Below are positions 34,561 through 43,229 of a DNA stretch of 64,000 nt, in pieces. The stretch covers positions 434,001 through 498,000 of the forward strand of contig JAXMCK010000003.1 in assembly GCA_046349395.1 (NCBI GenBank), read 5' to 3'. Positions within the stretch are counted from its first letter, which is position 1. Every line of letters starts with the position of its first letter. The notes beneath the pieces are model-generated. The model was not told where the DNA came from. It worked only from the letters and a program-made list of their open reading frames with translations, and ran no database searches. Source of the DNA: JAXMCK01 sp046349395 (GTDB taxonomy: Bacteria; Pseudomonadota; Alphaproteobacteria; Geminicoccales; Geminicoccaceae). The translations under genes and the position numbers were made by a program.

Positions 34561-34603
34561 TTGGCTGAACGACCAATCAGAATTTGGCTGGACGTCCAAC
34601 AAA
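34561..34603. promoter_or_regulatory. Tandem operator-like motifs between the BetI-like gene and the aminotransferase operon
   Basis: Two copies 23 bases apart: TTGGCTGAACGACCAATCAG (34561-34580) and TTGGCTGGACGTCCAACAAA (34584-34603). The second has a perfect TGGACGTCCA core. Both match the palindrome before the Rieske gene at TTGRMTGRACGWYCAA. The 23-base spacing, about two helical turns, suits binding of repressor dimers side by side on one face. Confidence 0.6.
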
Positions 34604-34652
34604 TGGAGCTCCATTCTGGGCCAGCGGACAAAGCATAAGGCAGGAGCCCACC

Positions 34653-35993
34653 ATGGCTCGGAAACTCGACAAGTCCAAGGCCCAGCTGCAGCGGGCGATG
34701 ACCCGCCTGCCTTTGGGTGTCGCCTCGAATTTCCGCTACTGGGGCGACGAGCGCACGATCTACGTCGCCAAGGGCAAGGGTGCCCGGATCTGGGACATCG
34801 ACGGCAACGAATATGTCGACTACCGCCTGGGCTACGGTCCGGCGATCCTGGGCTTCGCCCATCCCGAGGTGGATGCCGCCGCGCGCGAAGGCATGGAGGT
34901 GGGCGGCGTGTTCGCGCTTGCCACCGAGCGCGAGTACGTCGTCGCCGACCGGATCGCGAAGATGGTCCGCTCGGTCGATCTCGTGCGCTTTTCGAACTCG
35001 GGCACCGAGGCCGTCATGGCCGCCCTGCGCGTCGCCCGCGCCTACACAGGCAAGGACTCCTACGTCATCATCGAGGGCGGCTATCACGGCCTGTTCGACG
35101 CCGCCTTGTGGCAGACCGACCTAGAAGGCTGGGACGGTGTCGGGGAGCCCGGCATGCGACCCTACGGCGAGGGCGTGCCCAAGCTGGTCAGGCAGCTTCT
35201 CTACCGCACCCCGCTGAACGACGCGCAGCGGCTGGAGGACCTGCTGCGGCGCCATGGCAGCGAGATCGGTGCCCTCCTGATCGAGCCGATCATGGGCAAC
35301 TGCTGCTCGCTCACCGCGACGCCGGACTATCTGCGGACGGTCCGGGCACTCTGCGACAAGTACGAGATCGTCCTCATCATCGACGAGGTGAAGACGGGCT
35401 TCCGCGTCGCCCGGGGTGGCGTGCAGGAGCTCTTCGGCGTCGACGCCGACCTCTGCACCTTCGCCAAGGCCGTCGGTAACGGCTACCCGATCTCGATCAT
35501 TGCGGGCCGCGAGGAGATCATGCGCAAGATCGGCCGCGGCGTGACCCATGGCGGCACGTACACCGCCCATTCCATCTCGCTGGCCGCCGCCGAGAAGTGC
35601 CTGCAGATCCTCGACGAGACGGATGCGCTGGAGCGGATCGCCGCCTACGGCCGGCGGATGCAGGCCGGCATGGGTGCGATCCTCGAGCGACGTGGTCTGC
35701 CCTATAGCTTCATCGGCCATCCCTCCATGGGCGGCCTCATCATGTCGGCGAAGCCGCCGCAGAATTATCGCGAGTGGAAGACGAGCGACTACACGCTCTA
35801 CGACACCATCGCGCGCGAGGTGCAGGACCGCTGCATCCTCTGCGAGCCCGACAGCCGCGAGCCCTGGTTCGTCTCGGCGGCGCACGACGAGCAGTGCCTC
35901 ACCGACACCCTGAACGCCTTCGAGGAGGCGGTCGACGCCGCCCTCGTCGCCCTGTCGCGACCCGAGCGCGCCCGCGCCAGCGCCGGTCACTGA
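34653..35993 (+). CDS. Class III aminotransferase / glutamate-1-semialdehyde-aminomutase-like PLP enzyme
   Basis: A 446-residue PLP enzyme. R-F-S-N-S-G-T-E-A-V-M-A-A-L-R-V-A-R (~112) binds the phosphate, I-I-D-E-V-K-T-G-F-R (~247) carries the cofactor Asp, and the Schiff-base Lys is in T-F-A-K-A-V-G-N-G-Y-P (~272). The pattern is closest to the HemL/aspartate-aminotransferase-family subgroup that handles omega- or beta-amino groups. It is not in a haem operon, so a catabolic role on an amine or amino acid is more likely. GCAGGAG precedes the ATG at 34653. First gene of the plus-strand operon. Confidence 0.85.
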   Translation: MARKLDKSKAQLQRAMTRLPLGVASNFRYWGDERTIYVAKGKGARIWDIDGNEYVDYRLGYGPAILGFAHPEVDAAAREGMEVGGVFALATEREYVVADRIAKMVRSVDLVRFSNSGTEAVMAALRVARAYTGKDSYVIIEGGYHGLFDAALWQTDLEGWDGVGEPGMRPYGEGVPKLVRQLLYRTPLNDAQRLEDLLRRHGSEIGALLIEPIMGNCCSLTATPDYLRTVRALCDKYEIVLIIDEVKTGFRVARGGVQELFGVDADLCTFAKAVGNGYPISIIAGREEIMRKIGRGVTHGGTYTAHSISLAAAEKCLQILDETDALERIAAYGRRMQAGMGAILERRGLPYSFIGHPSMGGLIMSAKPPQNYREWKTSDYTLYDTIAREVQDRCILCEPDSREPWFVSAAHDEQCLTDTLNAFEEAVDAALVALSRPERARASAGH

Positions 35994-35995
35994 TC

Positions 35996-37585
35996 GTGGC
36001 GAGGTACGACGTCGTCGTCGTCGGGGCCGGACACAATGGCCTCGTCGCCGCGTGCTATCTCGCTCGTGCCGGCCTGAAGGTCCTCGTCGTCGAGAAGAAC
36101 GACTATATCGGCGGGGCCGCGGTGAGCCGCGAACTGTACCCTGGCTGGACCTACTCGAACTGCTCCTATGTCTGCAGCCTGCTGCGGCCCGAGATCGTGC
36201 GCGACCTCGACCTGCCGCGGCACGGCCTGCAGGTGATCCCCTACGAGGGCGGGGTCACGATGACCCGCTCCGGTGACTATTTCGCCATGTACTCGGATCA
36301 CGACTCGCTGCGTCGCGAGATGGCCCGGCACAGTGCCCGCGACGCCGAGAGCTACGACCGCTACGCGCTGGCCGTCATGCGCCAGTGCCGGTTCATCAAG
36401 CCGCTGCTGTTGCGCACGCCGCCCGATCCGACCTCGTTCAAGCTCCGCGACCTGCGCGGGCTGTGGGAGATCGGCAGCCGGTTCTGGGAACTCGGCGAGG
36501 AGCAGATGTACGACACCGTCCGCTTCTGGACGATGAGCGTGGGCGACTTCATCGACGAGCATTTCGAGAGCGATCTCCTGAAGGCGCACATGGCCGGAAG
36601 TGCCATCATCGGCACGGCACTCGGCCCCTACTCGCCGGGCACCGCCTACGTCCTCCTGCACCACTATATGGGCGAGGTGGACGGGGCGATCGGGGCTTGG
36701 GGCTTCGCCCGTGGCGGCATGGGCTCGATCACCCGGGCGATGGCCGACGCGCTCCGCGGCTTCGGCGGCGAGATCCGCACGAATGCGCCCGTCGCCAGCG
36801 TGCGGATCAAGGACGGGAAGGCGACGGGTGTCGTGCTCGACGACGGCACCGAGATCGCCGCCCGCACCGTCCTCTCGAACCTCGACGTGAAGCGGACCTT
36901 CCTGAAGCTCGTCGAGGAGAAGGCGCTTCCCGGACCCTTCGTCAACCGGGTGCGTAAGTTCAAGATCCGCGGCTCCTCGGGTAAGCTGAACATCGCCCTC
37001 GATTCGCTGCCCGAGTTCCCCTCGCTGCCGGAGGGCTGTCCCGCCTGGCGCGGCGACATGCACGTCACCGAATCGCTGCGCGAGATGGAGATGGGCTACG
37101 ACGACTGGAAGGCCGGGACGTGGTCCAGGCGGCCGTATGTCGACATGCTCCTGCCCACGCTGATCGACCCGACCATGGCGGCACCGGGCAAGCACTACAT
37201 GACGGTCTTCGTCCAGTATGCCCCGCCGGCACTCGCGGAAGGCGAATGGAACAGCCAGACCCGGGCCGCCTTCGGCAAGACCGTGATCGACACGATCTCG
37301 GAGGTGTCGCCCGGGATCGCCGACCGCATCGTGCATATGGAGGTCCGCACCCCGGCCGACCTGGAGAACGAGGTCGGGCTGACCGAGGGCAACATCTTCC
37401 ATGGCGAGCTGACCATGGACCAGCTGCTGTTCAATCGCCCGGTGCCGGGCTTCGCCCAGTACCGCTCGCCCGTGCCCGGCCTCTATATGTGCGGGTCCAG
37501 CACCCACCCCGGCGGCGGCGTGATGGGCGCACCGGGTGCGAACGCCGCCCGCGAGGTCGCCCACGATCTGAAGCTCGCCGCATGA
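35996..37585 (+). CDS. NAD(P)/FAD-dependent oxidoreductase, phytoene-desaturase-like (first of two)
   Basis: A 529-residue flavoprotein. The dinucleotide-binding fold is at the start: V-V-V-V-G-A-G-H-N-G-L-V-A-A (~6-19), with the E-K at the end of the second strand. The C-terminal FAD site is L-Y-M-C-G-S-S-T-H-P-G-G-G-V-M-G-A-P-G-A-N-A. The family (COG1233) holds carotenoid desaturases and retinol saturases, but no other carotenoid gene is here and the neighbours are amine-handling enzymes. Oxidation of a C-N bond is therefore a fair guess. The GTG at 35996 starts two bases after the aminotransferase stop; nothing else fits the fold's start. Confidence 0.82.
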   Translation: MARYDVVVVGAGHNGLVAACYLARAGLKVLVVEKNDYIGGAAVSRELYPGWTYSNCSYVCSLLRPEIVRDLDLPRHGLQVIPYEGGVTMTRSGDYFAMYSDHDSLRREMARHSARDAESYDRYALAVMRQCRFIKPLLLRTPPDPTSFKLRDLRGLWEIGSRFWELGEEQMYDTVRFWTMSVGDFIDEHFESDLLKAHMAGSAIIGTALGPYSPGTAYVLLHHYMGEVDGAIGAWGFARGGMGSITRAMADALRGFGGEIRTNAPVASVRIKDGKATGVVLDDGTEIAARTVLSNLDVKRTFLKLVEEKALPGPFVNRVRKFKIRGSSGKLNIALDSLPEFPSLPEGCPAWRGDMHVTESLREMEMGYDDWKAGTWSRRPYVDMLLPTLIDPTMAAPGKHYMTVFVQYAPPALAEGEWNSQTRAAFGKTVIDTISEVSPGIADRIVHMEVRTPADLENEVGLTEGNIFHGELTMDQLLFNRPVPGFAQYRSPVPGLYMCGSSTHPGGGVMGAPGANAAREVAHDLKLAA

Positions 37586-39111
37586 CCGAGTTCGACGCCA
37601 TCGTCATCGGCGCCGGCCACAACGGCCTCGTCGCCGCCGCCCTCCTCGCCCGCGCCGGCCGTCGCACCATCGTGGTCGATTCCGCCGAGGTGCCAGGCGG
37701 CATGGCGCGCATGGAAGAGCTGGCCCCCGGCTACCGGGTGCCGGCACTCGCCCATCTCGTCCACTCGCTGCACCCGGACGTCGTGCAGCGGCTGGAGCTG
37801 CGCAAGTTCGGCCTCGCCTACGTGGCCGAGAACCTGCCGACCGTGGCCCTCGGCACGGAGGGTGCGCCGCCCGTCGTCATCCGCGGCAGCCGCGTCGAAG
37901 GTGTATCGGCCTCGGACACGGCCGCATTCGCGACATTGCGCGAGCGCCTCCGTCGCATGGCCGGCGCGCTGGCGCCTTTCCTGACCGAGGCCCCGCCTCG
38001 CTTCCGCAGCAATGGCCGGGACCTGATGTCGCTGGGCCGGCTAGGCCTGTCCCTGCGCCGGCTCGGGCGGGACGACATGCGCGAGTTCCTGCGCATCGTC
38101 CTCATGAACGCCGCGGACCTCGTCGAGGACGAGCTGGAGGATCCGAGACTCGCGGCCGCACTCGCTTTCGACGCGGTGCTGGGCAGCGGCTACGGGCCGC
38201 GCGCTCCCGGCACGGTGCTGCCGCTGCTCTACCGGAGTGTCGGTGGCCCGCCCGCACTGGCGAAGGGTGGGACGGACGGGGTGATCGAAGCACTGCTCGC
38301 CTCGGCCCGTGCCGCGGGCGCCGTCGTGAAGCTGGGGTGCAAGGTGGCGGCCGTTCTCGTCGAGAACGACCGCTGCACCGGCATCGTGCTCGCCGACGGC
38401 CGCACGATCCGCGCCCGCCACGTCCTCTCCAGCGTGGACCCGCGGACGACCTGTCTCGAGCTTCTGGGTGCGAGGCATCTCGATACCGGCATGGTCCGGC
38501 GCCTGACGCATCTCCGCAGCCGGGGAGCTGCGGCGAAGCTGGCCTTGGCGCTGGACGGTCTGCCCGAAGGTCTGGATCGTCACCTGCTGGCCGGGCGGCT
38601 CCTGCGGGTGCCCTCCGTCCCTCGGCTGGAGCGCGCGTCGGACGCGGTGAAGTACGGCCGCCTGTCCGAGGAGCTGATGGTGGAGGCCGTGATCCCGAGC
38701 CTGTCGGATCCCTCGCTGGCGCCGGCGGGCGGTCATGTCGTGTCGGCCGTGCTGCAGTATGCGCCCTATAGGCTCGACGAGGGTTGGGAGACGGGCAAGC
38801 CGAGGCTCCTCGAAGCGGGCCTCGCAGCACTGGAGGAGATGCTGCCCGGCATCCGCAAGCGGATCGTCGCCGCTAGGCTGTGGACGCCCGCCGACATCGA
38901 GCGCGAGTTCGGTGTGGCGGGCGGCCACTGGCATCATGGCGAACTCGTGGTCGACCAGATGCTGATGCTGCGGCCCGTGCCGGGGCTGGCGCAGTACCGG
39001 ACCCCGGTGGACGGCCTCTATCTCTGCGGGGCCGGCAGCCATCCGGGTGGCGGCATCAGCGGCGTCCCGGGCATGAACGCGGCCCGCGCGGTGCTGGCGG
39101 AGGCGGCATGA
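37582..39111 (+). CDS. NAD(P)/FAD-dependent oxidoreductase, phytoene-desaturase-like (second of two)
   Basis: A 509-residue paralogue of the preceding enzyme: A-I-V-I-G-A-G-H-N-G-L-V-A-A-A-L-L-A-R-A-G at the start and L-Y-L-C-G-A-G-S-H-P-G-G-G-I-S-G-V-P-G-M-N-A at the end, with the same Q-Y-R-T/S-P-V block before it. The middle parts differ strongly, so the two likely act on different intermediates or form a heteromer. The start overlaps the previous stop (ATGA) and its stop overlaps the next start, so stoichiometric co-expression is implied. Confidence 0.82.
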   Translation: MTEFDAIVIGAGHNGLVAAALLARAGRRTIVVDSAEVPGGMARMEELAPGYRVPALAHLVHSLHPDVVQRLELRKFGLAYVAENLPTVALGTEGAPPVVIRGSRVEGVSASDTAAFATLRERLRRMAGALAPFLTEAPPRFRSNGRDLMSLGRLGLSLRRLGRDDMREFLRIVLMNAADLVEDELEDPRLAAALAFDAVLGSGYGPRAPGTVLPLLYRSVGGPPALAKGGTDGVIEALLASARAAGAVVKLGCKVAAVLVENDRCTGIVLADGRTIRARHVLSSVDPRTTCLELLGARHLDTGMVRRLTHLRSRGAAAKLALALDGLPEGLDRHLLAGRLLRVPSVPRLERASDAVKYGRLSEELMVEAVIPSLSDPSLAPAGGHVVSAVLQYAPYRLDEGWETGKPRLLEAGLAALEEMLPGIRKRIVAARLWTPADIEREFGVAGGHWHHGELVVDQMLMLRPVPGLAQYRTPVDGLYLCGAGSHPGGGISGVPGMNAARAVLAEAA

Positions 39112-40301
39112 TCGCGCTGGACCATTTCCGCACGCCCCTGGAGACGACCCACTTCACGCCGCGGCTGCAGCAGGCGAACCGGCAGCAGCGCTGGGCCGGC
39201 TGGGCCGGGTATCTCTCGGCCACGGTTCTCGACACGGTCGAGCAGGAATACTTCGCGATCCGCAATCAGGCGACGGTCTACGACCTCTGCCCGATGATCA
39301 AGTATCGGATCGAAGGTCCTGACGCCGCCGCCTTCCTCGACCGGCTCGTCGTGCGCGACATGAAGAAGCTGAAGCCCGGCCGGGTCGCCTACGTCGCCTG
39401 GTGCGAGGGCCAGGGCAAGGTGCTCGACGACGGCACCGTCTTCCGGCTCGACGAGGACCGCTTCCTCCTCTGCTGCCAGGAGCGGCATCTGCCCTGGCTG
39501 CACGACACGGCCCTCGGCATGGAGGTGCGGATCACCGATGCGACGGCCGAGATCGCCGCTTTGTCGCTGCAGGGGCCGACCTCCTGCGCGGTGCTGAAGG
39601 GCCTGCGCCTCTCGGGCGTCGAGCAGCTTCGGCCCTACGCCCTGGCCACCTTCCCGTTCGCCGGCGGCGAACTGATGGTCTCGCGCACCGGGTTCACGGG
39701 GGATCTCGGCTACGAGCTGTGGATCGAGCCCGCGAAGGCGTTGGCCCTGTGGGACGCGCTGTTCGAGGCCGGAGCACTCCACGGGCTGCGGCCGGTGGGC
39801 AGCGAGGCGCTCGACATCACGCGGATCGAGGCCGGCTTCATCATGACGGGGGCCGAGTTCACGCCGGCCGACAAGGCGATGCGCGCCAGCCGCGGGCGCT
39901 CGCCCTTCGAGCTGGGGCTGGGCTGGATGGTGGCACTCGACAAGGGCCACTTCGTCGGCCGCCGGGCGCTGGCGCTGGAGAAGGCGACGCGGTCCAGCAA
40001 GCGGGCGCTGGTCGGGCTCGACGTCGCCGGCAACAAGCCGGCCCATCATGCGCTGCTCTATCACGGCCGCTCGCGCGAGGTCGGCCACGTCACCTCCGCC
40101 GCCTGGTCACCGACGGCCAAGAAGAACCTGGCACTGGCCTCGATCGACGCCGCCTATGCGGGCGGATACCGGTCGATCTGGGCCGACGTCTATGCCGACA
40201 AGGAAGGCAAGTGGGACCGCGTCGAGGCCCCCTGCCGGATCGTCGAGCGGCCCTTCTTCAACCCGCCACGCCGCTGGGCAGTACCGGCCCTGGATCGCTG
40301 A
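39108..40301 (+). CDS. GcvT-like folate-dependent aminomethyltransferase / demethylase
   Basis: A 397-residue protein of the GcvT/DmdA fold. Conserved blocks are V-Y-D-L-C-P-M-I-K-Y-R-I-E-G-P-D-A-A-A-F-L-D-R-L (~60-83), L-S-L-Q-G-P-T-S (~150), R-T-G-F-T-G-D-L-G-Y-E-L-W (folate-site region, ~188) and G-R-R-A-L. Family members move a one-carbon group from glycine, sarcosine/dimethylglycine or DMSP to tetrahydrofolate. Here it would accept a methyl or methylene from the amine substrate. The exact donor cannot be told, and DmdA-type DMSP demethylation is only one of the options. Confidence 0.83.
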   Translation: MIALDHFRTPLETTHFTPRLQQANRQQRWAGWAGYLSATVLDTVEQEYFAIRNQATVYDLCPMIKYRIEGPDAAAFLDRLVVRDMKKLKPGRVAYVAWCEGQGKVLDDGTVFRLDEDRFLLCCQERHLPWLHDTALGMEVRITDATAEIAALSLQGPTSCAVLKGLRLSGVEQLRPYALATFPFAGGELMVSRTGFTGDLGYELWIEPAKALALWDALFEAGALHGLRPVGSEALDITRIEAGFIMTGAEFTPADKAMRASRGRSPFELGLGWMVALDKGHFVGRRALALEKATRSSKRALVGLDVAGNKPAHHALLYHGRSREVGHVTSAAWSPTAKKNLALASIDAAYAGGYRSIWADVYADKEGKWDRVEAPCRIVERPFFNPPRRWAVPALDR

Positions 40302-40372
40302 TCAGGGGCCCGGCAGCGGCCGTGTCCGACGGGCGCGGGCCGCACGCAGGCGGCGGCTGAGGGCTCCTTTCG

Positions 40373-40398
40373 GCCCGCCGCAGCCGCAGCCGGCGGGC
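40373..40398. terminator. Hairpin between convergent GcvT-like and binding-protein genes
   Basis: GCCCGCCG (40373-40380), ten-base loop, CGGCGGGC (40391-40398): a perfect eight-pair stem in the 100-base gap between the two convergent stops. It could act on both strands. No long T-run follows. Confidence 0.4.
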
Positions 40399-40401
40399 GT
40401 C

Positions 40402-41499
40402 TCAAAACCCGGCCTTGATCTGCTCCCAGTCGCGGTTGATGCGGGTGGCGATGTCGGGCGGCTGCGGCACGTAGAAATGGCCGGTGTCGAGCACCGACTG
40501 CGGATCGCCGGTGATGCCGACGGCCGCCAGCACGGCGGGGTCCACGCCCTCGAACGATTTCGGATTGGAGTGGCCGTAGCCCCAGGTCTCGATGCAGTAA
40601 CGGCCGACCTCGGGCGAGAGCATGCCGTCGATCAGGGTGTAGGCGCGCTCCAGATGCGGGGCGTCCTTGTGCAGCACCATCCCGCACACCCAGGTCAGCG
40701 TCCCCTCCTTGGGCCGGGCGAACTTTACCGGCAGGCCCTGCTTGATCAGGCTGGTGGCGGCATCCGCCCAGGTCATCGCGGCCACCACCTCGCCGCTCGC
40801 CAGGGCTTGCTCCTGCTGCGTGTTGTCGGAGCTGTACATCCGCACCAGCGGGCGCTGCTGCTTCAACAGGTCCGCCACCTTGGTCATCGCCGCGTCGTCG
40901 ATCTTGTCGAACGGCACGCCGCCATAGATTGCCGCCACCCACCAGGTGTCCTCGGCCGAATCGATGACCGAGATCTTCCCTTCGTTCTTCGTATCCCAGA
41001 GGATTCCCCAGGTCTCCTCGCCGTTCGGCAACTCGACGAGGTCGGTGCGGTAGGTGATCGAGGTCTGGCCCCACTCCCAGGGCGCCATCCAGGTCTTGCC
41101 CTCGGCCAGCGAGACCGGCAGCTCGCGCAGGTTGGGGAACAGGTCCGGCCAGTTCTTCAGCCGGCTCGTGTCGATCGGCTGCAGCACGCCCGCATCCCGC
41201 CAGCGCGGCAGGTCGCCCGAGCAGGGGTGCATGACGTCGGCCACGAACCCGGCCCGCAGCTTCTGCAGGCCCTCCTCCGCATCGCCATAGGTCACGCGGA
41301 CGGGCGGCTCACCGAACTGCTCGGTGTACTTCACCTGCATGTTCTCGTCGTCGTAGCCGCCCCAGGTGAAGTAGATCGCCTGCTCGTCGGTCGACGCTCC
41401 CGCCGGCAGCACCGGCATCACCGCGAGGCCCACGCCCGCCGCCGCCATTTCCTGCAGCAGCTGCCGCCGCGAGTGCCTCAAGGTGCCACCCGATCCCAT
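40402..41499 (-). CDS. Tat-exported polyamine-type substrate-binding protein (second system)
   Basis: A 365-residue binding protein of the PotD/PotF class. The ATG at 41499 gives a twin-arginine leader (H-S-R-R-Q-L-L-Q-E-M) and AAGGA before it. The mature start A-I-Y-F-T-W-G-G-Y-D-D-E-N-M replaces the N-W-D/Y-I pattern seen in PotF, which hints at a different ligand. Two further Trp-rich strands (W-M-A-P-W-E-W-G-Q-T-S, T-W-W-V-A-A-I-Y-G-G) could form an aromatic cage for a quaternary ammonium, an inference from composition. It completes the transporter encoded at 29906-32659, though the plus-strand operon lies between them. Confidence 0.87.
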   Translation of the reverse strand: MGSGGTLRHSRRQLLQEMAAAGVGLAVMPVLPAGASTDEQAIYFTWGGYDDENMQVKYTEQFGEPPVRVTYGDAEEGLQKLRAGFVADVMHPCSGDLPRWRDAGVLQPIDTSRLKNWPDLFPNLRELPVSLAEGKTWMAPWEWGQTSITYRTDLVELPNGEETWGILWDTKNEGKISVIDSAEDTWWVAAIYGGVPFDKIDDAAMTKVADLLKQQRPLVRMYSSDNTQQEQALASGEVVAAMTWADAATSLIKQGLPVKFARPKEGTLTWVCGMVLHKDAPHLERAYTLIDGMLSPEVGRYCIETWGYGHSNPKSFEGVDPAVLAAVGITGDPQSVLDTGHFYVPQPPDIATRINRDWEQIKAGF

Positions 41500-41652
41500 G
41501 GTCTTGTCCTTCTTGTCGGAGGCCGCGGCCTCCAGGGCTGTTCCGGCCACTCTACACACGGCCTGATGCCATCGGAACACCCCGATCCCGGCTTCCCAGC
41601 TTCGTGACGCCGGCCGACATTGGCGGCAGTTGCGGCACCGGGGAGGACGGCC

Positions 41653-42435
41653 ATGGCCGAGGAGCATCAGGAATATGGCGACGCCATGGTCGCCATGCTC
41701 GAGCTGATCTGGGGAGCCGGCTACCTCTCGCCCGGCGGTCCCGAAGAGGTGGCGCGCACCCTCGACGACGTCGACCTCGCCGGCCGCCGCGTCCTCGACA
41801 TCGGCTGCGGCACCGGCGGCATCGACATCGAGCTGGCCCGGAAGTTCGGCGCCGCCCGGGTCACCGGCGTCGACATCGAGGCGCCCAACATCGAGCTCTG
41901 CCGACGCCGCGCCGCCGAGCAGGGCCTCGCCGACCGGATCGACTACGTCCTCGTCCGCCCCGGCCCGCTGCCCTTCCCCGACGGCAGCTTCGATGCCGTC
42001 TTCTCCAAGGACTCGATCATCCACATCGAGGACAAGGAGACCCTCTTCCAGGACCTCCACCGCGTCCTGGCCCCGAACGGCGTCTTCGTCGCCAGCGACT
42101 GGCTGGGCGGCCACGACGGCCCACCCTCCGCTCTCATGCAGGCCTATCTCGACGCCGAGGGCCTCTCCTTCGGCCTCGCCTCGGCCGCTCGCTACGAGGC
42201 TGCCATGCGGGCCGCCGGCTTCACCGACGTCCGCACCCGCGACCGCAACGCCTGGTACCTCGACACCGCCCGCCGGGAGGTCGCCGCCATCGAAGGCCCG
42301 CTGCGCCCCCGCATGCTGGCCGCCATCGGCGTAGCCGAGACCGAACGCCAGACCCGCGTCTGGCGTACCATGCTGGCCGTGCTGGAGACCGGCGAGCTGC
42401 GGCCGACGCATCTCTACGGACGGAAGTCGGGCTGA
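41653..42435 (+). CDS. SAM-dependent methyltransferase, phosphoethanolamine-methyltransferase-like
   Basis: A 260-residue class I methyltransferase. Motif I is V-L-D-I-G-C-G-T-G-G-I-D-I (~48-60), with acidic V-D-I-E after strand 2 and F-S-K-D-S-I-I-H-I-E. The lead-in I-W-G-A-G-Y-L-S-P-G-G resembles the G-x-G-F-V-S-x-G-G segment of phosphoethanolamine and sarcosine/dimethylglycine N-methyltransferases. It therefore probably methylates a small amine. Divergent from the binding-protein gene with 153 bases between; I see no copy of the operator motif there. It may belong to the amine locus or be only adjacent. Confidence 0.75.
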   Translation: MAEEHQEYGDAMVAMLELIWGAGYLSPGGPEEVARTLDDVDLAGRRVLDIGCGTGGIDIELARKFGAARVTGVDIEAPNIELCRRRAAEQGLADRIDYVLVRPGPLPFPDGSFDAVFSKDSIIHIEDKETLFQDLHRVLAPNGVFVASDWLGGHDGPPSALMQAYLDAEGLSFGLASAARYEAAMRAAGFTDVRTRDRNAWYLDTARREVAAIEGPLRPRMLAAIGVAETERQTRVWRTMLAVLETGELRPTHLYGRKSG

Positions 42436-42561
42436 AGAAGCGGGGAAGCGCACCGCGCTCCCCCGGGCCCCCACGGGCGAGTTGAGGTAAGTGGAATCGG
42501 GAGCGGCCCCGATCAGCCTTCTGTCGGCTGGGGGCTGGATCAGGTCGGAGGGAGTTGGCAG

Positions 42562-43221
42562 CTAAGGGCCGGCGCGCGCTTCCGGCACGGGCGTCATGAC
42601 GGGATCGGCCGGCATCGGCGGGAGGCCCAGGCCGGGAAGCCAGTCGAGGGCGGCGGGCACCGGCATTTCGGGGTCGTGGCCCAACTCTTCCAGGAGGTCG
42701 GCGCGGCGCCAGGCGATCTCCTCGATGACGCGCATGCGCAGCATGGCCACGACACGCAGGCGAGCCCGGGCGGCGTAGGCGTCGGACATGGGATCACATT
42801 CGCCGGGCCTACTTGGCGGCGGCCGCTTGCCAGGCTCGCGCGGCGTGCGCGCCAGCATCCGCATCACCGACTGCGCCAGGACCTCGAACGGGTCGCGGCC
42901 GCGCTGGCTTTCGGAGAAGAACCAGGCGGCGACACGGGGCTCACGCTCCTCCATCGCCTCCTGCACGACGAAGAAGCTGAAGAAGCCCAGCAGGTGCAGC
43001 CGCACACGGTCGATCAGGCCCAGCAGGTCACGCCATGTGGCCAATATTCGGCCGACCCGGCCGTCGGCGAGCATCGTGCGGACCTCGTCGGCCGAGAGCC
43101 CTGCGGCCCGGGCGGCGACCAACGGGTCCTGTCCCGCCGCGACCCGGCGCATCGCCATGCCCTTGCGGCCGGCAACGACAGGCCGGGGTGGAAAGGGTGC
43201 AGGGCGCGAGCGGGACGGCAT
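42562..43221 (-). CDS. Unknown protein, 219 aa, with a degenerate helix-turn-helix-like start
   Basis: I do not recognise this protein. Residues ~30-60 (V-A-A-R-A-A-G-L-S-A-D-E-V-R-T-M-L-A-D-G-R-V) look like a small DNA-binding helix pair, as in phage terminase small subunits or Trp-repressor-like folds. The middle is helical with F-F-S-F-F-V-V-Q-E-A-M, and the tail is Pro-rich. The ATG at 43221 is only a few bases from the start site of the predicted promoter at 43230-43258, so the ATG at 43158 (M-A-M-R-R-V) may be the real start. It sits at the edge of the low-GC islet. Confidence 0.55.
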   Translation of the reverse strand: MPSRSRPAPFPPRPVVAGRKGMAMRRVAAGQDPLVAARAAGLSADEVRTMLADGRVGRILATWRDLLGLIDRVRLHLLGFFSFFVVQEAMEEREPRVAAWFFSESQRGRDPFEVLAQSVMRMLARTPREPGKRPPPSRPGECDPMSDAYAARARLRVVAMLRMRVIEEIAWRRADLLEELGHDPEMPVPAALDWLPGLGLPPMPADPVMTPVPEARAGP

Positions 43222-43229
43222 GGGGGGAG

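Noticed and set aside
35996..39111. Carotenoid biosynthesis cluster because of two phytoene-desaturase-like genes
   Set aside because: No phytoene synthase or cyclase is present, and the surrounding genes handle amines; COG1233 proteins are functionally broad.
39108..40301. Naming the GcvT-like gene as DMSP demethylase DmdA
   Set aside because: The general fold is shared with sarcosine, dimethylglycine and glycine enzymes; without DmdB/DmdD neighbours the assignment is not justified.
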